DNA from: Branchiostoma floridae
Taxonomy: Eukaryota > Chordata > Leptocardii > Amphioxiformes > Branchiostomatidae
Assembly: GCF_000003815.2 (NCBI RefSeq)
Contig: NC_049991.1
Span: forward strand, 11,103,001 to 11,167,000
Length of the DNA stretch: 64,000 nucleotides
Direction: 5' to 3'
Position 1 is the first letter of the stretch. Each line of letters starts with the position of its first letter. The notes under the pieces were generated by a model. That model saw only the letters and a program-made list of their open reading frames with translations, did no database searches and was not told where the DNA came from. A program made the position numbers and the translations under genes. Of this stretch, positions 1 to 12,900 are shown piece after piece.

Positions 1-3000
1 AAGGTGACCTCTGTTTCTGTCTGCCTCCCAGTTGTTACAAGCCATGCAACCTTGTAGGATTAAGGGATTAAAAGATTACTCACATATATCAACAGTTTTG
101 CATTTGGCAGTGATAAAGTGCGCTAAGGTCCAGACAGGTCAAGTTCAAGACGGATCAGGGATGTAGTTTTTAAGGCCCTTAAGAAGTCGTGCTGTGCCTT
201 GAGGAGTCCCACTGTGATTGTGGTCTGTATGGCTGCTTGGGTTTTAAAAGGTTCCAGCTTTTATTGGCAAAGAACAACGTGAATGGGAGTGTGCTTGTGG
301 AGAATGTGTTAGAAAACCATTGGATTGTTTTTAAACTATAAGAAGGAATGCAATTGTTATATAGCTTTATTTATTACCAGCTTTTTCTGATTTAGCCATA
401 CATACTAAATCTTATTGAAGGCAAAGATGCGCATAAATCAGCAACAGTTAAGTTCACACTGGCTGGCCTAATTGTATGATACCTCAGTGCATTAAAAAGA
501 CAAATTTGGGTGGAATTAGAACATGTAAAAATGAGTTTAAGTATGATGAGGTCCTCATTTGCATAAATTATCTCAGTTGATCATCTCCTCCCCCAAATAG
601 CACAAATTGTTCAAAGTATGAACATATTATCTGTAGCAAAGAAGGCTATAGCATTTCCTTATTAACTATGTACACGTGACCCTGATTTGCATGATTTATA
701 ATGTATGTCTAATAATGTTCAGCTGTAGTTATTTTCATAATGCCTCAAGTATGAAATTCCCATCATTTACCACTATGGTAAACTACCGTATTTTCTCTTT
801 GATTATGCAAGTAGGGTCTCAAATTGCATAATTGATATCTGTAGACATTCCTCTCTTTCTCATTTACATATGTGCCAAGTTTTAGAGTCCTATCATAGAA
901 TGTAGTGGATTTATAAACTTTCCCATTAATCATTTCAAATTATCTGCTGATTTGCCTAATTAGTATCTTATTATGTTTGTCATCACTTAATAGGCTATCT
1001 ACATACCAAAAACCATGATATATGTATAGTATGTTCCTTGAGATGCAAGTGATCACTGGAACCTAGTGGCTAGTTCAATGATGAAAGTTTTAGTACCTTA
1101 CCAAAACAAGGTTCATCCACGTCCCTAGTCATGTTTCCTTTGTAGTTGTGTTTGTGTTTTTAACCCTCTCTATCAGATGGAATGTATCAATGCTTCCGCC
1201 AGTGTGTGTTAGCAGGAAACTAGACAATCTTGTACTGACAGTTAACACTGTCCAGGAAACCATTCTTCTTAGTTATCTAAATCTTGTATTTCTATGTATT
1301 TGCAGAGGTAACATTTGAGCAGTTACATATACTTTCTCATGTGTAGCAACTGTATTTTGCTTTTACCTAGTAAATATTCCCTCAGCTAACCAGGCATACA
1401 TTGAGCATGAGAGTTGATATCTTACACTGTCTGTTTGATTCACTTGTCAAGTTGTAACTATGATTAATTTGATAAATGTTACCCTTCTGACACAGACATA
1501 TTATCCAAACATCATTCATACACTCTACTGTTGTGTCAAATAACTAGGATATGCTGTTGTTACACCTGTGATAGCAAACAGCATGATATGTTATCTATGA
1601 TTGAAGATCACTATTTACTACATGGCCTGATCAAATATGGGTCAAAGTCTGTACAAAAATGTAAGAGTCCCGTACCAGTTGTTAAAGTATGTCCATAATT
1701 ATTCTTACAGGTGGCAAAATATCTGAGCAATGACCTGGTCCCTCAAAGTTAACCTCTGGTGAAGATACTCCTACAACAGTAAAAGCCATAAAGTGAAGGA
1801 CGGAATAAAGCAGCCAGAGGGCTACCCTGCTGCTAATTAGGAACACTGTGAAGATAAGATAGGATGTGAAATGTCTTAGAAACCACCCAACTTCTTGTAA
1901 GATCATTATCTCCACTTCAGAAGTAAAGTTAAGAACTGCTAGAAGTGCTGATAATTCCTTTGTGTGTGTACTGTGCAGACTCTGAGGTTTCTGGGAAACC
2001 TCTGCCCACACAGATAGAATCTGAATCTGAGTGAGATGTTTTGTCAAGTACCTCTTTGCAGCAAACTTACTTTCAAGTGAAAAGCTGTTCCAGATTGTTT
2101 AAAAAAAGAACAGAACTACAGAGAGATATTACCTCTATTTTCATGAAGGTAAATGTAAACATGCACAAAATGTTTTCCTAGCTTTTCATACCAAGAAGTC
2201 TTTAGATGTTAAATTTTCAGTTCTTGATATATTTCTTGTTCCCTTTGAAGACTGCAATGTAGGTGTCTCTCTCATCATCCCTGCCCCAGCCCTGACCTAA
2301 CATTCCCTCCTCCTCAAACCATAGCCACTAAGCCAGACCAACCAGTGAGAGGTCACCTCGCAAAAATCTTTACAAGAGAGCCCATCAACTAGATGATGAC
2401 TTCTCCATGCCATGAAAGATGTCAGAACCTGTACCTGAGTTTAAAGCGTGTTTCCTCAGAAAGAAAACAGAGCTGTGTGCTTCAGGCAAGCTGGTTAGGA
2501 TTGGCCTCATTTGTGGATTGAATTATAGTAGGACAATAAGAAAAATGTATTAGAGATGGAACCTTATAACAGCTAGTGATGTATACGTGTCTGTTTGGGC
2601 AAAGTTGCCCAGTGACCTATTTGACCCTATAAAATCAAAACCAGAGGAATAACCCAAGGTCTGCTGTATGGACTTTGATATGCACTAATCCAAACATAGT
2701 GTACATGACAGGCCAAAATTTTGAGGAACGTTTGATATGATAGCCTCTGCATGTTGTGTAAGATGAAAGTTGTGTAAGATGTTAAAACTGTGGAATGCAC
2801 TAAGATAGCCTATCTGTCTTCATCAGCTGAAAGCCACAGGATTGTCAAGGATAAGCTAAAACTAGCAAACATACAGGTTTTATCTGTATGTGGCCTTTAT
2901 CATCTGCATGGTAAATTGTTAAGATACCAAACCATGCTACTTTATTCTTACACAGTATTTAGATGAGTCCCCATGCTTGAATTCAAAAATTTTGACAGAA

Positions 3001-3841
3001 TGTGCATGTAACTATATATGACTCAAGCAAACTTTTCTGCTTTTTGCCAAGACTTAATTTAAAGCAATTTTACTGATTGGAAAGTGTTCACACCAAAAGT
3101 AGACAGCTGTGGTGTAGTTGGGGGGAAAATGGAACAGGTAGTCCAACTTGACATATTTTCTTCTGCCCCATGAAATAAATTCTGTGGTGGCTTAAAGTTA
3201 ATCAAGAAAAGGAGAGGACCTTAAACATAATCGTGTGGTAAAGTGTTGACTGTACCCTGCTGAGTGTCACTCCCAGTTACCAAAACTTTTGTAACCAAAC
3301 TTGGCTCAAACCAGAACTCAGACTCGTAGAAGAGAGTAACTGGCTTCTCTGGAAGTGTTATGGGTCATCTCTTTTACTTGGAAGGCATTCTGCTAAGATC
3401 ATAAGTCATACCCAAGGAGGATTAACAACAGTCTGGACCTCATTATGAGCTTGCAAAGAGTTATAGCTCAGGAGTGTTAGCCAATTGTCCAGTTTTCCTC
3501 ATGCATTCAGGCTATTTAGAAAGATTAGCCTTGTTATGAAGACAGACTCCTACTGTGTCAGTAGATCTGCCTAACTCCACACTGCAGTTGTTGATCCTAC
3601 TAGTGAAGACAAAGATCATCTGTAGCAGCAAAAAAATGGTCGTCAGTGCTGTGATAGTTGTATTACATCAAGTATTTATAACATATAAAATGCATTTCAT
3701 GCTATGTGGACCATATGATTGATCTGGGAAATGAGAACAGTCCGATAGAGGAAAACATAAAGAGATGCATCCCAAGTGCTCGTAATCAATCCAAGCCTAT
3801 CTAGATCAGCGCTGATTTACACTGCATTATTTATTACACAG
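1..3841 (+). other. Myosin heavy chain intron (5' part outside window)
   Basis: Intron sequence upstream of the first rod exon in the window. It is AT-rich and CpG-poor (2 CpG by hand count in 661-960). I see no exon in it. A dispersed repeat lies at 748-1040. A 121-codon minus-strand open frame at 1682-2047 has no splice or codon support and is treated as chance. The motor domain and proximal S2 must lie upstream of the window. Confidence 0.7.
748..1040 (+). repeat. Dispersed repeat, copy 1
   Basis: This stretch aligns by eye with 50618-50900. Shared landmarks in the same order include CCATCATTTACCACTAT, ATTATGCAAGT, a TGCAGTGGATTTGTAAACTT-like block and AGCTATNTATATACC-like end sequence. 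The arrangement marks an old interspersed element. I cannot assign a family and see no coding capacity. Confidence 0.5.
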
Positions 3842-3932
3842 GAAGGAGACTGCAATCCACGTGCTGGAGGCCAAGTTTGAAGACAGCCAGAGCATGGTTG
3901 GCACCCTTCAGAGACGCATCAAGGATCTACAG
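3842..3932 (+). CDS. Mhc: Mhc rod exon w1
   Basis: Acceptor ttacacag, donor cag|gtatgt. One split base, then 30 codons ending [10 protein letters not shown], aligned to the S2 segment just before the universally conserved [10 protein letters not shown] block. It ends in phase 0. The following 7-kb intron contains the internal-promoter candidates. Confidence 0.9.
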
Positions 3933-6900
3933 GTATGTGCCCCACATGGTGATGGAGATGGGTTGGAATGCAGGGGATGCAGGGTAGGGGATGGAAGGGT
4001 AATCCTCTGGCGGTTACCATGAAGATATATCTGAGAAGTCCTTCCTCCGTGTGTATACATTATCGTGGAATGTGCTGAGTTGAGGTTAGATGTTTGGGAT
4101 TCTCAGAGGAAGAAAAAAGGACTTTCATGCATGTTTGTTGTTACCTTCAACTTTTGAATGACCTCTGCAAAATGTCTTTAAATACACATGTAACAGCTGT
4201 GAGTGAAAGTTTTACAAACATTTTTTTGGCATCGTATTATCTCTAAAAGTCAGTTTGTACACGTGATAATTAATGTTTTCATAATTATAAGTGGAGTGGC
4301 TTTTATATGTATCAAATTCTACTTAAGAACTTTTGCACAATATTACCTATTGCTCTGCAGCACCCTATCAGCTTGCAGCTCTTACGTCATTGTATGTTGT
4401 TTAAATTCTGGCTCTCTATTGATATCGTACTATTTGTGAAAAGAGCAAAGATTGCTAAATATTGAGCTGACCGACACCTGACGTACCTATCATCTAGCAT
4501 TACAGCACAACAGGGATGTTATAAAGTTTAAGGTGTGGACATGTTTATGGTTGTTTAGTTTTTTTTTAGAAAAGCTATACTTAGGCATGAATGAGACTAT
4601 CAAAGCTACAGTAATCTTGAATTGTTGGTATAAGGAAAGAAGGGGTGGTGTAGTGAACTAAACACCTACACACTGATTGTTTTTTCATTGGGTATGACCT
4701 GATTAATAATGCAGGCCCCTCCTGTTGCAAATCATCTTTAAAGCTGAAGGAGGTTTTCTGTACACCGTTCAATCATTTCTATGTTTTCAGAGCCTACAAA
4801 GTTTGTGTACGTTGGAAACCTCCCCTGCGCATGCACACCTTTTTGTCTTTGCTGGCCGGTGCTTATGCATACACAGGCACTCTTAGCATGTCAGCGCCCC
4901 AACACAGGAGCTGTTAAACACACACTAAAAGAGTGGGCAGGAGAGTGTGGATGGAAAACACTGTCAGATAATAGGGTTTAGTTGCTATGGTAACGACATG
5001 GGTCGGTGAGAATTGGGGAGGTAACGGGGCAGCTTGAACAGAACAGGTGTGACAGGGGAGCGTGGAAGTCTGGAAGGTGCCGGGAGTTCTCGCTTCGCCA
5101 TGGACAACAAGGAGACCACAGATTACCTGTTTGTATGTATGTTATATTTGTTGCCGTTCGTGGTGTGTGCAGGATCGGTTTACTCCTGTGTTTGGGAAGC
5201 GAAGTGTCAGCTATTTTTCGTGATTTGCTCATATTTGCATAAGGCCGGTGTGTTGCTGCAATGCATGACCCCGTTGGTTTCCTGTTCAAGTTTTATCCCT
5301 GTTGATGGTTGTTGCCCATTTGGTTCCCACAGACTTTACAGTGCTTTGGCAATCTGATAGTGGTTATACAAGCAAATTGAAATCGTTTGTTTCCTTTTCT
5401 CTGTCTTGGAAGTTGTTTTTTTACAGGTGGCATGCATGACACAGTATATTTTCTTGAATAGGAGACACACCCACACCTCAGTGTGTATGCATCCACCGGC
5501 CATAAGACAAGACAATGGTGGCCTTCTGGCTACCTGCATGGGCTATCGTATCACACCATGTCTGCTATATATATAGCCTGTTCTGGAAGCAGAGGTTGGC
5601 TGAACCATTTAAATCTCTGGCATTTTTTCGCTCTGACGTTGTCCCACCCCTGTATAGAGGCCTATTGTTTCGGAAGAGACGCTGACTGTCTCCGTGTGAC
5701 ATGAGAAGCCCAACGCTCATCTTCCTGCTGACACGGACATGCCTTGGTTGGTAGAGCTGAATGGGATTTACAGTGCTTGCAAAGCAGGCCAGAGTAAAAA
5801 GGGCCGCTTATAATATTACCACATCAGGCTTTGCACAATCCTCACTTACCCGCCCATAAACAGGTAACTTGAGAGAGAGAGGACAGGTAATTCTAGAAAA
5901 ACTTGATGACAAGATAATGTGGAATGCCATATTACCACTTCCAGCTTAATATTTATGATTTTGAAGCTCTGTTCCTTACTGCCACCTGAACATTCTGTGT
6001 CAGAAAGATGACAGAAATTACAAGCATGCATGTGTAGAGTTTACATACAAAAACCTGTCCTTGTTAGAGCATTCGGCTATGTCTACTGGCGCACATCTCC
6101 TTATTTGGAGAACATGGAGACTTGCCTTACGTATTCCTGCGTTTATCCTTTACCAGGAAACGCATCAACAGACAGCTCAAGTTCTCGAATGATGTCAAAC
6201 ACGGCATTCTTGTTGTTTGACGAGGGAGGGAGACTGTGCAACTCTTTGAAGGCTACATACTTCCATGTGGAAAGTTCATGACTTTCGTTACTAATGGTTG
6301 AATTTTCAGATTGCCACATCCTGGCCTACTGCTGCTTATGTACAGATTCCCTGTTGATTTCATTTGCTTGGCATATTTCCTGTAATCAGTGGCAAAGGAA
6401 GTCATGAACAAGGGTTGCTCCCTACCTGAGAAAGAGTGAATGGGCAACCCAGGGTCACAAATTGATGTAATCTGTTGTGAAAGGCTACTTGTTCCTTAGA
6501 ACCTGTACAGAGCTTGACTTGAGGGTGTAGTTGTAATAGTATACCTCTGAATACCTACCTCTGAATAGTATACCTGGAACAGTCTAGCCATTTCTTCGCA
6601 CACAAGCATTATCCTAAGTTCAAACAGATAGGATGACAAGCATGTGACTGCACGTCAATGCCAAAGCAAAGTCTCTGTCAAATTCTCTTTTCATGCAGCT
6701 GGCCCTGGCAGTTGAATGACTGATCAACAGAAGTTGTATATTCTGTTAATAGAACAAGACTGTAGACGTGACAGGTTGTTCCCATCAGAAGGCAAACTGC
6801 CCTAGAAGAGACATCCTCCCCTGTTCCCTCTGGGGTGTTGCCTGTTTGATTCATCATACATGTTTATGTCACTACTAGACTCCCTGTTAGTTATCATGTT

Positions 6901-9900
6901 CCAGGCAGCTGACCCTCTCCCTATCCTCCAGCCTATTTATTTGCCTTTCCCTTGCCTAATTACCTCTTCATCAGATATACAGTCACTCCCCATTTCTGTT
7001 ATTACAGACTTGGGTCAGTTTTGAAGATTTCCCAGGCACTTCATCTTAGCATTACATGTCAATGTTTGGCCACAGCTATTATCCAAACTAGGACAGTCTT
7101 GCTCTGATCTTTTCCTTGATCAACAGGTGTCAATCATATCATACCTGTTGCTGATCAGTCCTTCTACTGATTCCAAAAGATAACTCAATCCAGTTTGTTT
7201 ATTCGTAATCATAAACACACACTTCTGCAGTCACACCTTCACTGTTCTGAGGCATATAACTCTTCTGGACTGTGACAAGTGTGTAGCCCTGAGTCATGTT
7301 TACTGTTCACTTCCTGCAGCATGTGGCGTGTAATTTATGGAATCTTAACCATGTGGGAGAATTGTTCAAACCTATATAACTCCATTCATTTGTGATTATA
7401 AGTAATTTCGTCACTCCTGTTTTCTCGGCTGGTGGACATATGTCTACAGTAAGCAGTCCCATCTTCCCTTCCATAGTAGTCAAAGCTGGGTACCCAGAGG
7501 AACTACCCTCTGCTGAGTGTTTACTAATGTTTGGCCTAAAGTAAACTGTCTGGGTGATGTCTGCTGGCCAGCACTAGGAACCTTTCCAACCAGTTGTGTG
7601 AGTTGTTGAAGACTAGAAGAGGAATGCAGGAGGATCTCTGGACATGTAGGTGGTTCCTAGGACACTATTAACTTAACCCAGATACAACAAGGTGTGAAGA
7701 AAGTCGTAGCTTTTGGCCCAAGACAAATGTGTGACACTTCAGTCAGCTGGTTCATGATCTGCACATAAGTTCACAACTATCAATTGGATTGGGCAGTTTT
7801 AGCCCATGTATTCTTCAAGAGTTAGTTTCCCAAACAGGACAGAAAAGTAAGAAATATTTGATAGAAAAAGTTTTAAAGGCCACACATGTACCACTTTGTT
7901 GGGAGGAGCTGAACTGAGTGAACAGGTTGCATTGTTGAAGAACTGGTTGCATTGTTGACGCGACTGAATATCATACCTCTCATATCAAAGTTATGGCAGT
8001 CAGTATTTTGTATTGAGGGTAAAAGATGGCTGTGCTCTAGCCACAGCATTTTTGTGGTAGGTTGACCTTGTCCGGGACTGGATCATACAGAGCCAAGGGG
8101 CATGGCAGGGTTTGCTTATGTTTATAGTGCTAGAAAAACAGTCAAGTATTCAAGGTGACCCTAAATGTTTATAAGAGGTTTTGACTACAAGCAGTTTGGA
8201 TGACCTTCACTTTGAAATGACCTTCACAACAGATGATTGGGACTGTCAGTCACACCTACATTAGCCATGCTTAACTTTCCTGTGGAATGTATTTTTAGCC
8301 TGACTCTATATTTTGCACCTCAGTATCGTCATTTCCTGTATGTCTTGTGTTTGCCAACCGCATATCAAGTGTAGTTTCAGTCTACAGTGCTTTATGTAGC
8401 AGTGTAATTTCCAAATTCAAGTACCCACAAATAGACTGACCCAATCTGATAATTCTTATCACTTTGTCGCGGATATAATTTTTGCCTTCATATAGAGATA
8501 GGATTTGTCATGCCCTGTTCTTTCAGCAATTTTGAGACGGAAGGAGAGAAAGATATAGCTTTAGATAACTAACATGCCGCACTGATGTCTCAGCAGTACC
8601 CACTCATTGAAATGGACAAGTGATAAGAAAAAATTGGATAATAGTAATAACTGAATATTTCAGTTGATATTTTTGTCCATAATTGCAAGACTTCAAGTTA
8701 GTTGTTTTTAAGCAGATGTCATAGAACATCTAGGCAAAGTGAAAAATTGACAAACGACCATCTTGCCCCACATTTTGGTACAGCCCTTTACAAAAAGGTG
8801 CCAGACTGTCCTGTCAGTGTCAGCCTTCTCTCTTACACTGGTGCCCCGATTTTGCTGTCATGTGGTCCCCTGTAATAAGGATCTCCAGAGAGAAGCTCAA
8901 AGCATTGAATGCCTTCAAGAGTATTTTAGGTTAGTCTATCACTTAGGGGGCTGATTTGCATATTCGGAGATATGCAAATGTTTTTCGTGGAAGCTGACCC
9001 ATGTACGTATGAGTTTCCTGGTAAGATTCTGGCCAAGTTTCTTACTGTCATAAGGTGGGCAGGGAGGATTGCTGCGTCTTGAGTCAACAGAACCCCAAGT
9101 CAAGGGTCTATATTAGGCTCTCCTTCTCCTTTTAAGGACTCCCTGGAACCTGTTCAAGAGGCTGTGTCCATTTATTTTTATAGGATATCCACATAGCCAA
9201 GATGGCAATGCTCTCCTAAGTCAATTTACTTGTACTGGATAGTTGGCATACCTGAGGCATGCCTCTGGAGTCAGAGGCTAGGAAAGACGTAGGCTCACAT
9301 ATCTAAATAATGCTTGACCGTCTGCCCTAACTTTCTATGTGAATGGCCTAGACTTTCTCCTTGTCATTGTGGAACTTTAAGAAAAAAAGCTGTGCTGCAC
9401 CCCCTTCAGCAATCCTAGGACCCATCTACGTACTTCCTACCAAATTCCAAGGCCAATTACTACTGGGGATGGGATTGGTTGTCACATATTGCCATGGAAA
9501 CGGGCCCTGAGAGACAACCTGTAGCCAAAGATGTATGTGGCTTGATGAATCCCAGGTGGCGTCGGAACGTGGGGTCCCTTCCTTATTTAGTCCTACCCCC
9601 ACTCCCGCAGGAAGTAAGATGTAGAGCAATGTGGTGCAGGCACTGGGAACCTTGAACATGAGCAACGCAGGTATAATGGACTCGGCTAGCATTCCTCCAG
9701 CCTGATATAGCACAAGCTCACACACCGCCCTGCAATGGAAACGGAGCTAGGACGGGAATGGCCATTTAAAGACTTCGTAGCAAACTGTGAAGTCATTTGA
9801 ATAGTCAACAGGTCTCCAACCTTGCTGCTGACTTGGGCTGCCCAGCTGCCTTAAAACCTTTGGTGCCGAGTTCCTGTTACATCCAGCACTTTTCAATCTG

Positions 9901-12900
9901 CCAACCGGACTAGCTCCGTGGATTGTAGTACCCTCTGCCTGGATTTTCTTCCTCCCTCTGGGATTTTGGTCGGCAACATGTCCCGGTTCAGCCTTCTCGA
10001 TACCCTCAACCTTGATTCGGCCACACCAGTAACGGTGAGGAAAACGGTGATCCGGAGAAAGTTCACAGAGACGCCAACAGAAGCAGACAGCATCCTCTAC
10101 ACGCCGTACAAGAACTTGAGTGCCAAGAGCAAGAAAATCATCCGTCGCAGCTATGAGTTGGGACCCCATGCCGTCGGGATGCGCTTCCTATATGAAGTAC
10201 CTAGTCCTTTTTACTTTTTGCTTCCAGCTGTTTGTATGTCTTGGCTTGTTGCTTATTAGTAAAATAGACCAGCGGCATTGAAATTGTGCCATGTATGAAA
10301 GCTTTTGGGACTTGCCAAGCTGGACAAATATTCTGTAATTTAGTTGCTTGGAGGCACATACATAGAATGGAAGGAAAGCATTGGCTTGGGCTGCAGAAAC
10401 TGTTGAAAGTGGTTCGTCTTGGCAGGAGTCACCATATCCCTTCTCCCCTGTCCGCATGGTTAGATTTGCGTACACTCTATCCCTCAGACCTGTATCATGT
10501 GTTTGTAATTGCGCGCCCATTGAAACCCTTTGAACTCATAGTCAATGGGTTAGTCTACAATGGACAATGGGGTTTCCGATCCGCAGGCGAGCTCAACCAT
10601 GGAAGGTGCATGAGATCGTGTTCTTCTTGCTGTTGTTAAACACACTGGGTCATCTAAGATAGCTGAGTAGCACCCGCTTCTGTGTGGCAGGCCTGACAGA
10701 CAGACATGGCATATCTCAGCCCAGAAAACTTAAAAATGCATGTAAGTCTTCAGAGATGCACCTGTTTTGTTTGTGACGCCTACTTTGTTGCTGGAAATTA
10801 TCTCTGATGACTGTAAGCATTACAGTTGCAGTCCATAATGGAGGATGACGGCAGAGGTTGTTAGTGGGGCACTGCTGAGAGATGCTGTGACTTTAACATA
10901 TGGCTAGTTTACTCTGCAGGGCATGTGTGATGTCTTAAACCTGTTGGATTTGTTTTACAGGCTCGTATCGAGGAGCTGGAGGAGGAACTGGACACAGAGC
11001 GGCAGACTCGCATGAAGGTGAGTGCAGTGCCATGCCTAACTATGTTATCTCTACATCACAGCTCAATCTCAGAGGGATACATTAGAATTGGGGATTTTGC
11101 CCATCAAGACAAGTGTTTAGGATGGGCCAGCTTTTCTGGGAGTGGCCCCCATATTAGGGAAGTGTTTGGGGCTGAAAGAGTGTTTGCACAGGGAGGTCAG
11201 CCATGTTATACCAGCTCCTGTAGGGGTAGCACATTAGTCAAGAGTAGGGGCTGGTACATTTAAAAACTGTCACATTGGGGGTAGTTAAAACGGTACCCTA
11301 TTGCATTGATTTGCTCTCTGTAAAAACGAATGGTCATGCCCTACTAGTACTGTGTCACTAGGGCTTGATATGGTTTTATCAAGGAATTCTCCTCCTCCCT
11401 TGGCTAGATGACAGCTACATGTGAAGATATGTCAAGGGACCGGCTCCCAAAATTTTTCACATTTCTCAGCTATATACAGCAGCCAAAGACGTATACATCT
11501 TGATATGCAAACATATACTAGATTCAAATGTCTTGGGACGAAGTTCTCAAGTATCGGTCAATGGTAAAGGACAGTCTTGAGAGGTTGGTCATAATCTGTC
11601 TGGGAATTTCCTCATGGTGAAAGTTTGTTGACAGTGAGTGAAACTAAGTGGGAATTACACCATAATTCTTCAACACAGCATTTCTTGCAAAGTAAAGGAT
11701 ATAACTTGCAATGGGAATCTTACTTTATCAAAAAAAAATCTCACGATCCTGTTATTCCTGTATAAAAAATGAATGAAATACCATCACATCACCTATCAGA
11801 TAGCTGTAAAATGTTGGCTGCTAAATCAAGGACTATCCAAATGTCCCCTCCCTTTGAAAGTACTTATCAGATTCTTAGCAGATATTTTTAACCTTCAGAA
11901 TGTCCCAGTCAACTATAGCCCTAGTTTTGTCTCACTGTAATGTGGACCCATACTTTGTTCAAAACAGCTGATGGCTAAGAAATCAAGCAACACAAATACT
12001 CTATTTACTGTGCAACAAAAGATGGCATTTAACCTTAAGACATTTTGTTGACCAATAGCTGGTCATGTTTGGCAATTTGTAAATTATCAAACCATGTCCA
12101 TCCCTTGCAGCCTCTCCTTTTTGATCATGTGCCAATGTCAAAAATAGCAGAAAAGCAGGATTTCAGTCAGCAGTATTTCTTAAGTGTCAATACCAAGATA
12201 AAGAAGTGTAGTGTCTTAAGTTAGTGAGTTTTCCCATGGGGAAATCAAGACCTATTTGTTGTCAATTAGGATATTGAGGAGAGTAAATAGGACAACAAAC
12301 AGGGCTGTCAGGTCTGTATTGAATGACTGTACAGTCCTGTAGGCTTAAGCTGGCTGCACAAATTTGTCTTGCGTCCACAGGAAAGGAAGGCTAACAAAAG
12401 AGATGAAAACCGATCCTAAAATTGCCACTACTAAGTGAAAAGGGGGGTATAAATGACACAGCATCAGGGCACTAACTACTTCAACTGAGAGAAAAAACTT
12501 CCATCAGCCATGAAATGAACACAGCTTTTAGCCACTGTACAAATGGTACAGCACTGGTGTGTATACTGAGCACACTATCAACAAGAATTACTAAGCTTGG
12601 CAGGTATTAGTAAAATGGTTGGAAAGAGTGTTCGGAAGGTGAAACAAACGAATGCTCCACAAGTTAAGGTGTGCTTGAAAAGGAAGCCTAGCAGTCCGTT
12701 CTTACATTCATGTAAGACCAGTGAGTCTGGGAGGAAGAGATGTTTAAATGCACAATATAATGGGTTTAAAAGGCCATTTCATTCTTCACATTTCTCAAGG
12801 GAGGCACACAAAGCTGACAAAGTTGGCCAATGGGAAACTTGACCCAGGGCAGTATTGTTGAACCAGTGACTGGAAAGAGGGCACAATAGGCTTAAGATGT

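Larger units (their letters stand above)
3933..10960 (+). other. 7-kb Mhc intron hosting candidate internal promoters
   Basis: This long intron separates KDLQ from [10 protein letters not shown]. Apart from the candidate first exons at 5100 and 9978, I see no exon. It contains a CpG-rich patch at about 4830-5280 (14 CpG by hand count in 4981-5280). The rest is CpG-poor. No recognisable transposon ORF is present. Confidence 0.7.

Noticed and set aside
1682-2047. 121-codon minus-strand frame with two hydrophobic stretches
   Set aside because: Hydrophobic runs arise easily from T-rich sequence; no start context, conservation clue or neighbouring exon.
4203-4439. Hydrophobic 78-codon frame after exon w1
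   Set aside because: T-rich intron sequence; no acceptor or donor in suitable phase.
9747-10169. 140-codon minus-strand open frame
   Set aside because: It is antisense to the candidate first exon B, with no splice signals or family resemblance of its own.
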